Source: Chitinophaga tropicalis (GTDB taxonomy: Bacteria > Bacteroidota > Bacteroidia > Chitinophagales > Chitinophagaceae). From it: a stretch of 64,000 bases of DNA. Under the pieces are notes generated by a model. The model was not told the origin of the DNA. It did not search any database and saw only the letters and a program-made list of their open reading frames with translations. Numbering within the stretch: position 1 is the first letter of the stretch; every line of letters starts with the position of its first letter. The stretch spans positions 216,974-280,973 of the forward strand of contig NZ_WRXN01000012.1 of NCBI RefSeq assembly GCF_009758205.1, read 5' to 3'. Below, one piece after another: positions 36,101 to 43,213 of this stretch. A program made the translations under genes and the position numbers.

Positions 36101-36235
36101 CACGGCTACTCTTTCCAATGGTTGCCGGGTATCGCCGCCCGATACCTGTCCGTGCACAACTCTCCCTTTTTGTGCAAATACGGTGGGGCAGGCAGCTAAA
36201 AGCAGTATTAGCACCAGCCCGGTAGTAATTTTCAT
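33107..36235 (-). CDS. SusC/RagA-type TonB-dependent outer-membrane transporter
   Basis: The protein has 1042 residues. A signal peptide (1-21, ending VFAQ) precedes a CarboxypepD-reg-like domain (about 25-105: VHGQVSGGDTRQPLERV, GDYSITL, FAYVGYATQ). A TonB-box-like region (DLNEVVVTAFG) comes next, then the plug with GVQISSAGGGPGQGSRIIIRG, SIADRNNQPLFIVDGVE and ILITTKS. A 22-strand barrel ends in FLFSLNLQF with the terminal Phe used for membrane insertion. It imports the substrate captured by its SusD partner. There is no N-terminal extension for FecR contact, so control through the orphan FecR at 5.5 kb is not suggested by the sequence. Confidence 0.95.
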   Translation of the reverse strand: MKITTGLVLILLLAACPTVFAQKGRVVHGQVSGGDTRQPLERVAVLEKGTRNHVFTSASGDYSITLTGENATLVFAYVGYATQQLPVGEQTTLNVTMQSSLKDLNEVVVTAFGVKKERRSLGYAIQQVDNKDLNVNHQPNVVNALQGKVAGVQISSAGGGPGQGSRIIIRGINSIADRNNQPLFIVDGVEIDNTTDTTTGSATRGLSNRAVDINPDDIESVSVLRGGAATALYGIRAANGAILITTKSAKEGKLQVSYNGMYGFENVNKIPEVQMKFTQGYLGVYDSTSFWPTWGPTVEAARQQDPTHPAKLYNNYKQAFKTGMQTRHTINLGGGTERARLMGSLSYFDQNGVIPFSDFTSYNGRLNAQFKLSDKISAGAALNYINSGGTRANADRYGEQIIYWSPRWDMKDYLKPDGTQQTYSSGTNNPIYTLYSNRYKDNVNRTIASAFITYTPLKWLSFNYRFGNDFYTTGITHRAPGPLGLVGEAPNLNDNRYGFINEYNGRNRIITSTFMTNITHTFKEKFSVDLKLGHDLRDQRIRRNSAEGDTLVVPDLFLLGNAKRVIGKSYIYDYRNYGYFADLTLGFNNYLFLELTGRNDLTSTLSKNNRSYFYPSASLSYIFSDMFKLPVWWSSGKLKVSYAKIGKDGDAYAITNGYQTGTVIGSTVPFYQSRVLGNPNLRPEFTQTAEIGAELRFLDNRLGLEAAVYQQKSKDLLVPVNVSTTTGFDRAYVNAGEISNKGLELTLSAMPVRTKDFSWDFRINFSTNKNRVVRVNEALGGEIIISSQSGYLNSTVTSKLVPGKAYGALYGRTYKRYYSNKPDDPTVLEKDLPLLIGANGFPVLDDASNQRYLGSALPEWIGSTLHSFRYKDLSLSILLDVRQGQYKYNQLANFQSAFGESKMTENRDQTIVFKGVLADGTANTKAVYLGQATGPDGVDYGAGFYRNVYRGSSENFIENASWVRLRTVSLAYTLPGSWLSTTKTIRSATVSFTGNNLWLSTKYTGFDPETSSTGAGSNASDSFSGFTYPATRSFLFSLNLQF

Positions 36236-36381
36236 AAGCTCTTTTTTTTAGATGAATGATGCATAAAGCACTTGCCTTGCAGGCAGGCTACAGGATTTTG
36301 GTTTTACTTTCTTTAATACGGAATAAGTTAACTTTTACATGAGTTCATAGTTCCCTTAACAGATGGTATGACCTTGATAAC

Positions 36382-36400
36382 TTTGTTATTCTATAACAAA
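36382..36400. promoter_or_regulatory. Palindrome upstream of the SusC/SusD operon
   Basis: TTTGTTAT and ATAACAAA form a perfect 8-bp dyad around TCT, about 150 bases upstream of the SusC start. It could be an operator or contain promoter-like TTTG elements on both strands. Confidence 0.4.
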
Positions 36401-36436
36401 ATATAAAAAAATTTCTTTCAATGCATTGTGAAGAGA

Positions 36437-37930
36437 TTAATCCGGGCTATGAAAAATAATGATCTCTACACGGCGGTTCTTTCTACGCCCTTCTGCGGTA
36501 CGGTTATCGGCTACCGGCTGAGTTTCCCCCGCCCCACTCACGAGGCGGATATCATTCCCCAACCCATGTTCCTGCATATACTTAGATACTGCATTAGCAC
36601 GCCTGAGAGATAGTTGTGCATTATATTCCGGCGTTCCGGAATTATCTGTATGCCCTGTTACCTGCAGCTGTATGCTGCCATTATGGGGAATTTTCTGGAT
36701 GAGGCTATCCAAAGCATGGTTGAAGGTCATATTCAGCTCGCTGCTGTTAAACCGGAAAAGGATATCCGGTATAATAAGGGTATCTGGCCTGGGCACAGGA
36801 CGTGGACGTATGCTATCTTTTGCGATAGCCGGCCTGCAAAGGATCATCTCTACCCGGTTGTTATCTCCCCTGCTGGTACCGGTAGTATCATATCTCGGCT
36901 GACTTTTACCCATTCCCTGTATATCAAAGTCGTCAAAGCTATATCCCTGGTTATATACCAGGAAACTAGCTACTGCACGGGCTTTATCTACAGAAATGAT
37001 CTGGTTGTATTCAGGAGAAGCATCCTGCCAGGCATGCCCTACCAGGCGGATACGCATACGGCCTGCACTGCGGTAGGCAGTAAGGGCGGTCTCTATCTGC
37101 TGGCGATAGCGGGTATTCAGGCTGGTCCTGTCTGCCGTGAAAAGATCGTCTTTCAGAATAAGGGTATCACAACCTTTGCCTCCGTCCAGCCGCTGCACAA
37201 CATTCCTTCCCGGTGCATACAGCTCCGGTATAGTATGCCTGTGATGCTCTGCATACAGGAAGCTTATCACATCTATCTTGTTGCTGCAGGGTGCTGGGCC
37301 ATCAACAGGACTAATACTGATACTATCTATCATCAGCTGGGCATTGCTGTAACCGGTGTATCCTTCCTTGCGCTGTGGGGCCCTGAAATTACCGATAATA
37401 AGATGGGTAGCTGGCTGAGTGGCTACATATACCTTTTCCAGCATATACCACGGGTGATTGAGCCGCCAAAGTTTCTTCTGCACATCGTTCTCAGTCAGTT
37501 CCATACTGGCCGGCCATTGCAGGCAGGCGGCGCTTTCGGTGAAAATAAAGGCTGTATCAAAACGGATGCCTGCACGTAAAGGGTAGTTCTCTGTATTCAT
37601 GTAAAAGCGTACCCGGTAGGCATGTCCCTGCTTCAGCGGACAGAGCAGGCGGGTCTGTATATATACCCTGGTATCAGGATTGTCCCTTCCCTCCTGCAAT
37701 AATGCAACATGATGCTGCCCCTGCAGCGCCGTGCCATTACACAGGTACTTCATTTTTGCTATTTCAGGGGCCACTGCCACCCATGCCGCAGGCGCACAGG
37801 GTGCCGTATACTCAGTACAGATATTGACGTCCTCAAAAGATGCATTTGGCACCAGGTTCTGGGCAACGATGTGTAATGTACAGCAACAGCACAATACCAG
37901 CAGGATACTTTTTGTTATGTAAGCCAGCAT
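36437..37930 (-). CDS. OmpA-family protein with two OmpA-like regions
   Basis: I chose ATG 37930, which places a good signal peptide (MLAYITKSILLVL to VAQN) at the N-terminus; an ATG ten codons earlier adds acidic residues. The mature protein opens with LVPNASFEDVNICTEYTAPC, a module common at the start of Bacteroidota OmpA proteins. A first OmpA-like region in the middle (IRLVGHAWQDASPEYNQIIS, NNRVEMIL) is degenerate. A second, C-terminal OmpA domain is complete (LQVTGHTDNSGTPEYNAQLS, NRRVEIIIF). It should tether the outer membrane to peptidoglycan, perhaps binding glycan through the N-terminal part. It is divergent from the DUF1304 gene with a short gap. Confidence 0.85.
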   Translation of the reverse strand: MLAYITKSILLVLCCCCTLHIVAQNLVPNASFEDVNICTEYTAPCAPAAWVAVAPEIAKMKYLCNGTALQGQHHVALLQEGRDNPDTRVYIQTRLLCPLKQGHAYRVRFYMNTENYPLRAGIRFDTAFIFTESAACLQWPASMELTENDVQKKLWRLNHPWYMLEKVYVATQPATHLIIGNFRAPQRKEGYTGYSNAQLMIDSISISPVDGPAPCSNKIDVISFLYAEHHRHTIPELYAPGRNVVQRLDGGKGCDTLILKDDLFTADRTSLNTRYRQQIETALTAYRSAGRMRIRLVGHAWQDASPEYNQIISVDKARAVASFLVYNQGYSFDDFDIQGMGKSQPRYDTTGTSRGDNNRVEMILCRPAIAKDSIRPRPVPRPDTLIIPDILFRFNSSELNMTFNHALDSLIQKIPHNGSIQLQVTGHTDNSGTPEYNAQLSLRRANAVSKYMQEHGLGNDIRLVSGAGETQPVADNRTAEGRRKNRRVEIIIFHSPD

Positions 37931-37986
37931 GCACGTGGAATTATTGATATCTTCGTCCATCGAAAACCACTACTAAATTACTACTT

Positions 37987-38349
37987 ATGTTCTTCTTTAT
38001 TAAATTTCTGATTGGCTTCTGTATCGGTGAACACCTTTATATCCTCTGGCTGGAAATGTTTGCATGGACCACCCGGGCCCCAAAAGTCTTCAAAAGCCTG
38101 CCTGCCCATCTCTTTGAGCCTACCAAAACACTGGCCGCCAACCAGGGACTCTACAACGGCTTCCTGGCTGCAGGTCTTATCTGGTCTTTCTTTATCAGCG
38201 ATCCTGCCTGGTCACTCAATGTTGCTACCTTTTTTCTTATATGCATTGCCGTTGCAGGCATTTATGGCGCCATGACCGCAGGTAAAAAGATATTCTTTGT
38301 ACAGGCGCTGCCTGCACTTATCACACTTTTACTGATCCTGCTTTCTTAG
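37987..38349 (+). CDS. DUF1304-family membrane protein
   Basis: The 120-residue protein has four TM helices and the DUF1304 pattern: N-terminal IGEHLYILWLEMFAWTT, a middle NQGLYNGFLAAGLIW, and a C-terminal FFVQALPALITLLLI. Members are small integral membrane proteins of unknown function found across bacteria. The stop codon at 38347-38349 lies one base before the end of the converging GH36 gene, leaving no room for a separate terminator. Confidence 0.9.
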   Translation: MFFFIKFLIGFCIGEHLYILWLEMFAWTTRAPKVFKSLPAHLFEPTKTLAANQGLYNGFLAAGLIWSFFISDPAWSLNVATFFLICIAVAGIYGAMTAGKKIFFVQALPALITLLLILLS

Positions 38350-38350
38350 A

Positions 38351-40501
38351 TTATTCCGCTGTCAGCTCCAGTACATAGCTGGATAAGGCCTCCCGCGGCG
38401 ATACCTGTAATCCCACCTTCATGAGATAATCTCCTGAATATACCCCGTCATGCCCTGCCCAGGAGCTTTTTCCCCCGGGAAGATTGATCTCCCGTATCCT
38501 GTAGCGTTTTCCTGCATCCAGTCCTTCCAGTCTTACAGCAGTGAAAGATTCGCCAAAACGTGTATGCAGGTTATATGAGAACAATACGGCTTTGTTCTTT
38601 GTTTCATCTATATACATCAATACGGCCCTGTTCTCATCATAAGGAGAGATAAGCCTGTACTGGCTGCCATGAGCAATTACAGGGTAAAGGCGTTTGTAAT
38701 CTGCTACCGCCTGCTGACTGAAAGCCCATTCTTCCGGTGTAAATCTATCCAGGTTAATATCATAGCCCAAACGCCCCATCATAGCTACATCTGTACGGAA
38801 CTTCAGGGATTGTTTACCCCATGTTGTTACGTGACTGGCAATAGTGAAGGAAGGAAAGAAATAAGAATATCCCCATTGAATAAATACCCGTTCAAAACCA
38901 TCGGTATCATCGCTGGGCCAAAACTCAGTGAAATACGGCAATGCGCCGTAATCTACCCGTCCGCCGCCACCGGAACATAACATGATGGGCAATGCAGGAT
39001 ATTTGGCACGTAAGCGCTTCAGCACTTCGTACAGGCTTTTGGTATATTCAATATACAGACCTGATTGATTGTCTTTCAGGTATGGAGACCAACCATTAGT
39101 GATCATACGGTTACAATCCCATTTAATATAAGCTATGTCCGGGTTGGCAGTGAGCATTTTATCCAATACACCGAATACAAAGTCCTGTACTTTAGGGTTG
39201 ATAAGGTCTAATACCAGCTGATTACGATAGTAGTCTTCATCCCTGTTGGGCAGTTTCAGTACCCAGTCGGGATGTTTCTCATAGAGCTCGCTTTTTGGGT
39301 TCACCATTTCCGGTTCTACCCAGATGCCAAATTTTATTTTCCTGGCGGCCGCCTCCTTAACAAGATAGCCAATGCCGTGAGGCAGCTTGGCTTTGTTCTC
39401 TTCCCAGTCGCCCAGCCCTGCTTCATCATTATTTCTGGGGAATTTATTGGCAAACCAGCCATCGTCCAGGAGGAAAAGATCTGCACCCAGTTTATGTCCT
39501 TCTTCAAACAGTGATGTCAGTTTGCTTTCATTGAAATCAAAATAGGTAGCTTCCCAGTTGTTCAGCAACACCATTCGCGGTGTATCTCCGTTCAGCACTC
39601 CGTATTTACTGCCCCACCTGTGAAAGTTACGGCTGGCGGTGCCACGGCCGGTATTGGACCAGGTGAAGATAAAGGCAGGAGTGGTAAATGTTTGTCCCGG
39701 CGGTAATTTGTATTGAGAAGCGAAGTTGTTGATACCGGCAATGACGCGCAGGGAGTTCTGCTCATCTACTTCAAAGGCAAAGCGGAAGTTCCCTGTCCAT
39801 GCCAGCGTGCCGGCAATGAGCTCTCCCTCGTTTTCAGCAGAAGGTTTTCCCAGTGAAACAAAAAAGAAGGGCGCCTGGTACATATCTGCCCGGGTCCCCA
39901 GCTTAGTGTCCAGTATCTTGATGCCGCTGGTCAGTTCGTTGTCTTTCATCTTCATTTCTTCTGCCCAGTCGCCATGGAAGTTGGTCAGCCAGTACCGTGG
40001 CGCGTCAAAATGCAGCATGGCAGAGGCGAAGTTGGAAAGGGTGAGCGCTGTTTTTTCCTGGTGGCGTATCTCTGTCCAGCTTTTGAAGATGTCTTCTTTA
40101 TTGTAAGCTGCTATGTGCAGCAATACTTCGAAAGGATATTTCGGATCTTTCAGGGTGATGGTTGTGGAATGCTCATTGCCATCAGCGTGTTCTGTTTTTA
40201 CTTCCTTGAATAATAATTCCAGGGATGGATTGCCATCAGCATGAGTGACGCCTATAGCCGGTTCGAAAAGGTTATTGGTGCCGGAAGGGATATAAGCTTC
40301 ATGGCGACCGGCAGGAACAACAGCTTCATCGCCTTGCCGGAGCTTTTCTCCAAGATAGCTTTGATAGAGCTTTCCTTTTTCATTGACGGTGAGGAGTAAT
40401 TCCAGGTGGTCTGTGGTGACGGCTATCTGCCTGGGTGTCTGCGCGTTGACGCGGAATAGGATGAGTAATGCAATAAGAGCAATAGCTGATGGTTTGATCA
40501 T
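38351..40501 (-). CDS. GH36-family alpha-galactosidase, exported
   Basis: The 716-residue protein has a signal peptide (about 1-20, ending VNAQ), an N-terminal beta-supersandwich, and a TIM barrel. The barrel has the GH36 nucleophile motif IKWDCNR (Asp462) and the acid/base region EFWPSDDTDGFERV (Asp531/Asp532). The family signature LCSGGGGRVDYG lies between them. A short beta domain closes the protein. It releases alpha-linked galactose from raffinose-type sugars or galactomannans, probably in the periplasm. Length is normal for the bacterial GH36 group. It stands outside any SusC/SusD cluster. Confidence 0.95.
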   Translation of the reverse strand: MIKPSAIALIALLILFRVNAQTPRQIAVTTDHLELLLTVNEKGKLYQSYLGEKLRQGDEAVVPAGRHEAYIPSGTNNLFEPAIGVTHADGNPSLELLFKEVKTEHADGNEHSTTITLKDPKYPFEVLLHIAAYNKEDIFKSWTEIRHQEKTALTLSNFASAMLHFDAPRYWLTNFHGDWAEEMKMKDNELTSGIKILDTKLGTRADMYQAPFFFVSLGKPSAENEGELIAGTLAWTGNFRFAFEVDEQNSLRVIAGINNFASQYKLPPGQTFTTPAFIFTWSNTGRGTASRNFHRWGSKYGVLNGDTPRMVLLNNWEATYFDFNESKLTSLFEEGHKLGADLFLLDDGWFANKFPRNNDEAGLGDWEENKAKLPHGIGYLVKEAAARKIKFGIWVEPEMVNPKSELYEKHPDWVLKLPNRDEDYYRNQLVLDLINPKVQDFVFGVLDKMLTANPDIAYIKWDCNRMITNGWSPYLKDNQSGLYIEYTKSLYEVLKRLRAKYPALPIMLCSGGGGRVDYGALPYFTEFWPSDDTDGFERVFIQWGYSYFFPSFTIASHVTTWGKQSLKFRTDVAMMGRLGYDINLDRFTPEEWAFSQQAVADYKRLYPVIAHGSQYRLISPYDENRAVLMYIDETKNKAVLFSYNLHTRFGESFTAVRLEGLDAGKRYRIREINLPGGKSSWAGHDGVYSGDYLMKVGLQVSPREALSSYVLELTAE

Positions 40502-40551
40502 AACGTTCAGGACCTTGAATGAGGGGGTAAGCTATTACTTTTTTTTGAGTT

Positions 40552-40577
40552 TTTAAGGGGGGCTTGCGCCCCCTTAA
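40552..40577. repeat. GC-rich hairpin between the SDR and GH36 genes
   Basis: TTTAAGGGGGGC and GCCCCCTTAAA pair with one bulged G around a four-base loop just beyond the SDR stop. No T tract follows on the minus strand, so it may stabilise the mRNA end rather than terminate. Confidence 0.5.
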
Positions 40578-40578
40578 A

Positions 40579-41322
40579 CTACACATTATACCCACCATCA
40601 ATGGTCAGTGAAGTACCGGTTATAAAACCACTCTCCTTTCCCGCCAGGTATTCTACCAGTCCGGCAATCTCTTCCACACTGCCATAACGCCCCAATGCCA
40701 TCATAGTTCTGGCCTCATCTGCATGAGCACCGGTGGCAGGGTTCATATCCGTATCTACAGGACCAGGCTGTACGAGGTTGACTGTAATTCCCCTGGGCCC
40801 CAGTTCACGGGCAAGACCTTTGGTAAACCCGGTAAGAGCTGATTTACTCATAGCATACAATGAGGCGCCCGGCATTGCTACACGGTCCGCCATGTTGCTG
40901 CCAATGGTAATGATCCTCCCTCCGCTGCCTATATGCTTCAATGCCGCCATAGTAGCCATGAACACAGCTTTTACATTGACATTCATTGTCTGGTCATATT
41001 CTTCAGCCGTATGGTCCACCAACAGCTTAAACTGCCCAACACCCGCATTATTTACCAGTATATCTATCCTGCCAAATGCTGCTGCCGCCTGTTCTACTGC
41101 GGCTGTTACCGCTTCATGTGAGGCATTATCTGCCTGGATAGCCAGTGCTCTCCTGCCACTTTCCTTTTTAATGGCTGCCACTACTTCTTCCGCCTGGGTT
41201 GCAGACTTTACATAGGTGATCACAACATCCGCTCCGGCCATTGCCAGCCTTTTTGCTATAGCGGCGCCCATACCGCGGCTGCCACCTGTTACTAATGCTA
41301 CTTTGTTTTCAAGATGTTTCAT
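40579..41322 (-). CDS. Short-chain dehydrogenase/reductase
   Basis: The 247-residue classical SDR has the cofactor motif TGGSRGMG (12-19), NNAG (91-94), and the catalytic residues Asn115, Ser142, Tyr156 and Lys160 (YAMSK). The C-terminal GFITGTSLTIDGGYN fits the FabG-like group. It probably reduces a ketone or quinone using NAD(P)H. Divergent transcription from an HxlR regulator with shared promoter DNA suggests control by that regulator, a common pairing where the SDR detoxifies an electrophile. The exact substrate is unknown. Confidence 0.92.
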   Translation of the reverse strand: MKHLENKVALVTGGSRGMGAAIAKRLAMAGADVVITYVKSATQAEEVVAAIKKESGRRALAIQADNASHEAVTAAVEQAAAAFGRIDILVNNAGVGQFKLLVDHTAEEYDQTMNVNVKAVFMATMAALKHIGSGGRIITIGSNMADRVAMPGASLYAMSKSALTGFTKGLARELGPRGITVNLVQPGPVDTDMNPATGAHADEARTMMALGRYGSVEEIAGLVEYLAGKESGFITGTSLTIDGGYNV

Positions 41323-41344
41323 AATAACGTTTTTCGTTAATTGT

Positions 41345-41376
41345 TTTGCAAAAGTAAGTTGGTAGCTGTACTTTTG
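41345..41376 (+). promoter_or_regulatory. Bacteroidota consensus promoter of the HxlR gene
   Basis: TTTG (41345-41348), 20 bases, then TACTTTTG (41369-41376) match the TTTG-N20-TAnnTTTG pattern exactly. CAAAAGTA at 41349-41356 is the reverse complement of the second element and may serve the divergent SDR gene, though I see no matching upstream TTTG for that direction. Confidence 0.7.
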
Positions 41377-41379
41377 TAG

Positions 41380-41407
41380 GTACTGACATTATTATTAAGT
41401 ACTGACA
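41380..41407. promoter_or_regulatory. Direct repeat at the HxlR transcription start, likely operator
   Basis: GTACTGACA occurs at 41380-41388 and 41399-41407, 19 bases apart, about two helical turns. It lies where transcription from the promoter at 41345-41376 should start, so HxlR binding here would repress its own gene and possibly the SDR. Confidence 0.55.
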
Positions 41408-41419
41408 AAAATGTAAGTA

Positions 41420-41779
41420 ATGAGAAAGGAAAGCTCAACTAATACATTGAACAGGAATAACATAAACCTGAATTGTGGGATGGCGTACACCCTTGATCTG
41501 ATAGGTGGCAGATGGAAACCAAACATCCTCTGGATCCTGATGAAAAATGGTAAACTGCGCTACAGCGAGCTGAAAAAAAGCATCCCGGACGTTTCAGAAC
41601 GTATATTGGTATTACAATTAAGAGAACTGGAGAAAGACGGGCTGATCAAAAGGCTGGTATACGCAGAAGTGCCTCCCCGTGTGGAGTACGAATTAACCAA
41701 TGACGGGCATTCACTTAAACCCATGTTACAGATCATATCTGACTGGGGGGATGTACATAGACCAAAAAACGGGAATTAA
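41420..41779 (+). CDS. HxlR-family transcriptional regulator
   Basis: The 119-residue winged-helix protein has the family pattern: YTLDLIGGRWKPNILWIL, then RYSELKKSIPDVSERILVLQLRELEKDGLI and a wing RVEYELTNDG. A Cys in the N-terminal arm (LNCGMAYTL) is in the place where redox-sensing HxlR proteins carry their reactive thiol. It probably regulates the divergent SDR gene through the direct repeat between them. Confidence 0.92.
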   Translation: MRKESSTNTLNRNNINLNCGMAYTLDLIGGRWKPNILWILMKNGKLRYSELKKSIPDVSERILVLQLRELEKDGLIKRLVYAEVPPRVEYELTNDGHSLKPMLQIISDWGDVHRPKNGN

Positions 41780-41821
41780 TACTATCTTAAAGATCACTCT
41801 TTTAAACTAAGACACACTAAA

Positions 41822-43141
41822 ATGGCGTTGGACATATTTTTTACCATCTTCCTGGTACTGCTGAACGGATTCTTCGTTGCGGCAGAATTTGCGATCGTTA
41901 AAGTCCGGTCATCGCAGATAGAAGTAAACGCAGGCCGCAGTAAAACGGTCTCGCAGGTGGCAAAAAGCATTATCAATAACCTTGACGGCTATCTTGCCGC
42001 TACACAGTTGGGTATCACCCTGGCATCGCTGGGCCTTGGCTGGGTGGGAGAAAAAGTGATGACCACCCTCATCCTTAATATTTTCCACGCATTGGGGCTG
42101 AACCTGAACGAGCAGGTTGCACATAACGCGGCATTACCTGTAGCTTTCCTCTCTATCACCATTCTTCATATCGTGTTCGGAGAGCTGGCGCCAAAATCAC
42201 TCGCCATCCGCAAACCTGTGCCTACCACCTTCACCATTGCACTTCCCCTGAAATTATTTTACGTTGTATTCAGGCCCTTTATCTGGATCCTGAACGGGTT
42301 AGCGAACATTATACTCCGCCTGGTAGGAATACGCCCCGTACATGAACATGAAGATATACACACGGAAGAAGAATTACGTGTGATCATTGCCGAAAGCCAC
42401 CAGGGAGGTGTTATTGAGGAAACAGAAAAAGCGCTTATCCAAAACGTATTCAACCTGGGCGACCGCCACGTATCTACTCTCATGACACCACGTAATGAGG
42501 TTGTATGGCTGGATGTAATGGATGCTCCTGAGGTGAATAAAGCTAAAATCCTTACTAAAAAACATACCGTCTATCCCCTTGCAAAAGGAGACCTGGACCA
42601 TACTACCGGTTTCGTATACTCGAAAGATCTGCTCAGTGATAATTTCAATGGCGTAATTAATAACCTTGAGTCCATCAGCCGTAAACTGCTGGTAGTAACT
42701 GTACATAACCGTACATATCAGCTGCTGGAGCTCTTTAAAAGAGAAAGAATATACCAGGCAATGGTTGTAGATGAATTTGGCTCCATTAAAGGGCTTGTTA
42801 CCATTAACGACATTGTAGACGCACTGGTGGGCGATATATCTGAAACGAACGAGTTTGAGTATGAGGTTATCCGAAATGAGGATGGCAGTATTCTTGTGGA
42901 TGGCCAGCTGCCTTTCGTAGAGTTCCTGGAGCTGATGGGAATTGATGCAGACCCGCAGCGTATCAACGATACTAATTTTGTTACACTGGGCGGTTTTATA
43001 TTAGATAAACTGGGAAAAATACCACAGGCCGGAGATAGCATGAAATGGAGAAATCTGAAACTGGAAGTGGTGAAAATGGATCAGCACCGCATTGCAAAAG
43101 TGAATATCTGTAATGTAAATAAGGATGATGATAAGGATTAA
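41822..43141 (+). CDS. CNNM/HlyC-CorC-type transporter with CBS domains
   Basis: The 439-residue protein has an N-terminal DUF21 (CNNM) membrane domain with about four helices (1-190, LLNGFFVAAEFAIVKVRSSQ and LAATQLGITLASLGLGWVGE). A CBS pair follows (about 210-330, LMTPRNEVVWLD, GLVTINDIVDALVGDI), and then a C-terminal CorC/HlyC domain (about 345-430, LPFVEFLELMG, TLGGFILDKLGKIPQAGD). Members export Mg2+ or related cations. The name hemolysin C is historical. It follows the HxlR gene on the same strand with a 42-base gap but is probably separate in function. Confidence 0.93.
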   Translation: MALDIFFTIFLVLLNGFFVAAEFAIVKVRSSQIEVNAGRSKTVSQVAKSIINNLDGYLAATQLGITLASLGLGWVGEKVMTTLILNIFHALGLNLNEQVAHNAALPVAFLSITILHIVFGELAPKSLAIRKPVPTTFTIALPLKLFYVVFRPFIWILNGLANIILRLVGIRPVHEHEDIHTEEELRVIIAESHQGGVIEETEKALIQNVFNLGDRHVSTLMTPRNEVVWLDVMDAPEVNKAKILTKKHTVYPLAKGDLDHTTGFVYSKDLLSDNFNGVINNLESISRKLLVVTVHNRTYQLLELFKRERIYQAMVVDEFGSIKGLVTINDIVDALVGDISETNEFEYEVIRNEDGSILVDGQLPFVEFLELMGIDADPQRINDTNFVTLGGFILDKLGKIPQAGDSMKWRNLKLEVVKMDQHRIAKVNICNVNKDDDKD

Positions 43142-43157
43142 GATCTTCTTTTTTAAT

Positions 43158-43199
43158 AAAAAAATGCTTTTGCCATTTGACGGCAAAAGCATTTTTTTT
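43158..43199. terminator. Bidirectional intrinsic terminator
   Basis: A run of seven A, TGCTTTTGCC, a seven-base loop, GGCAAAAGCA and eight T. It serves the CNNM gene and the converging giant-protein gene. Confidence 0.9.
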
Positions 43200-43213
43200 G
43201 CTGATCCGGAGGT

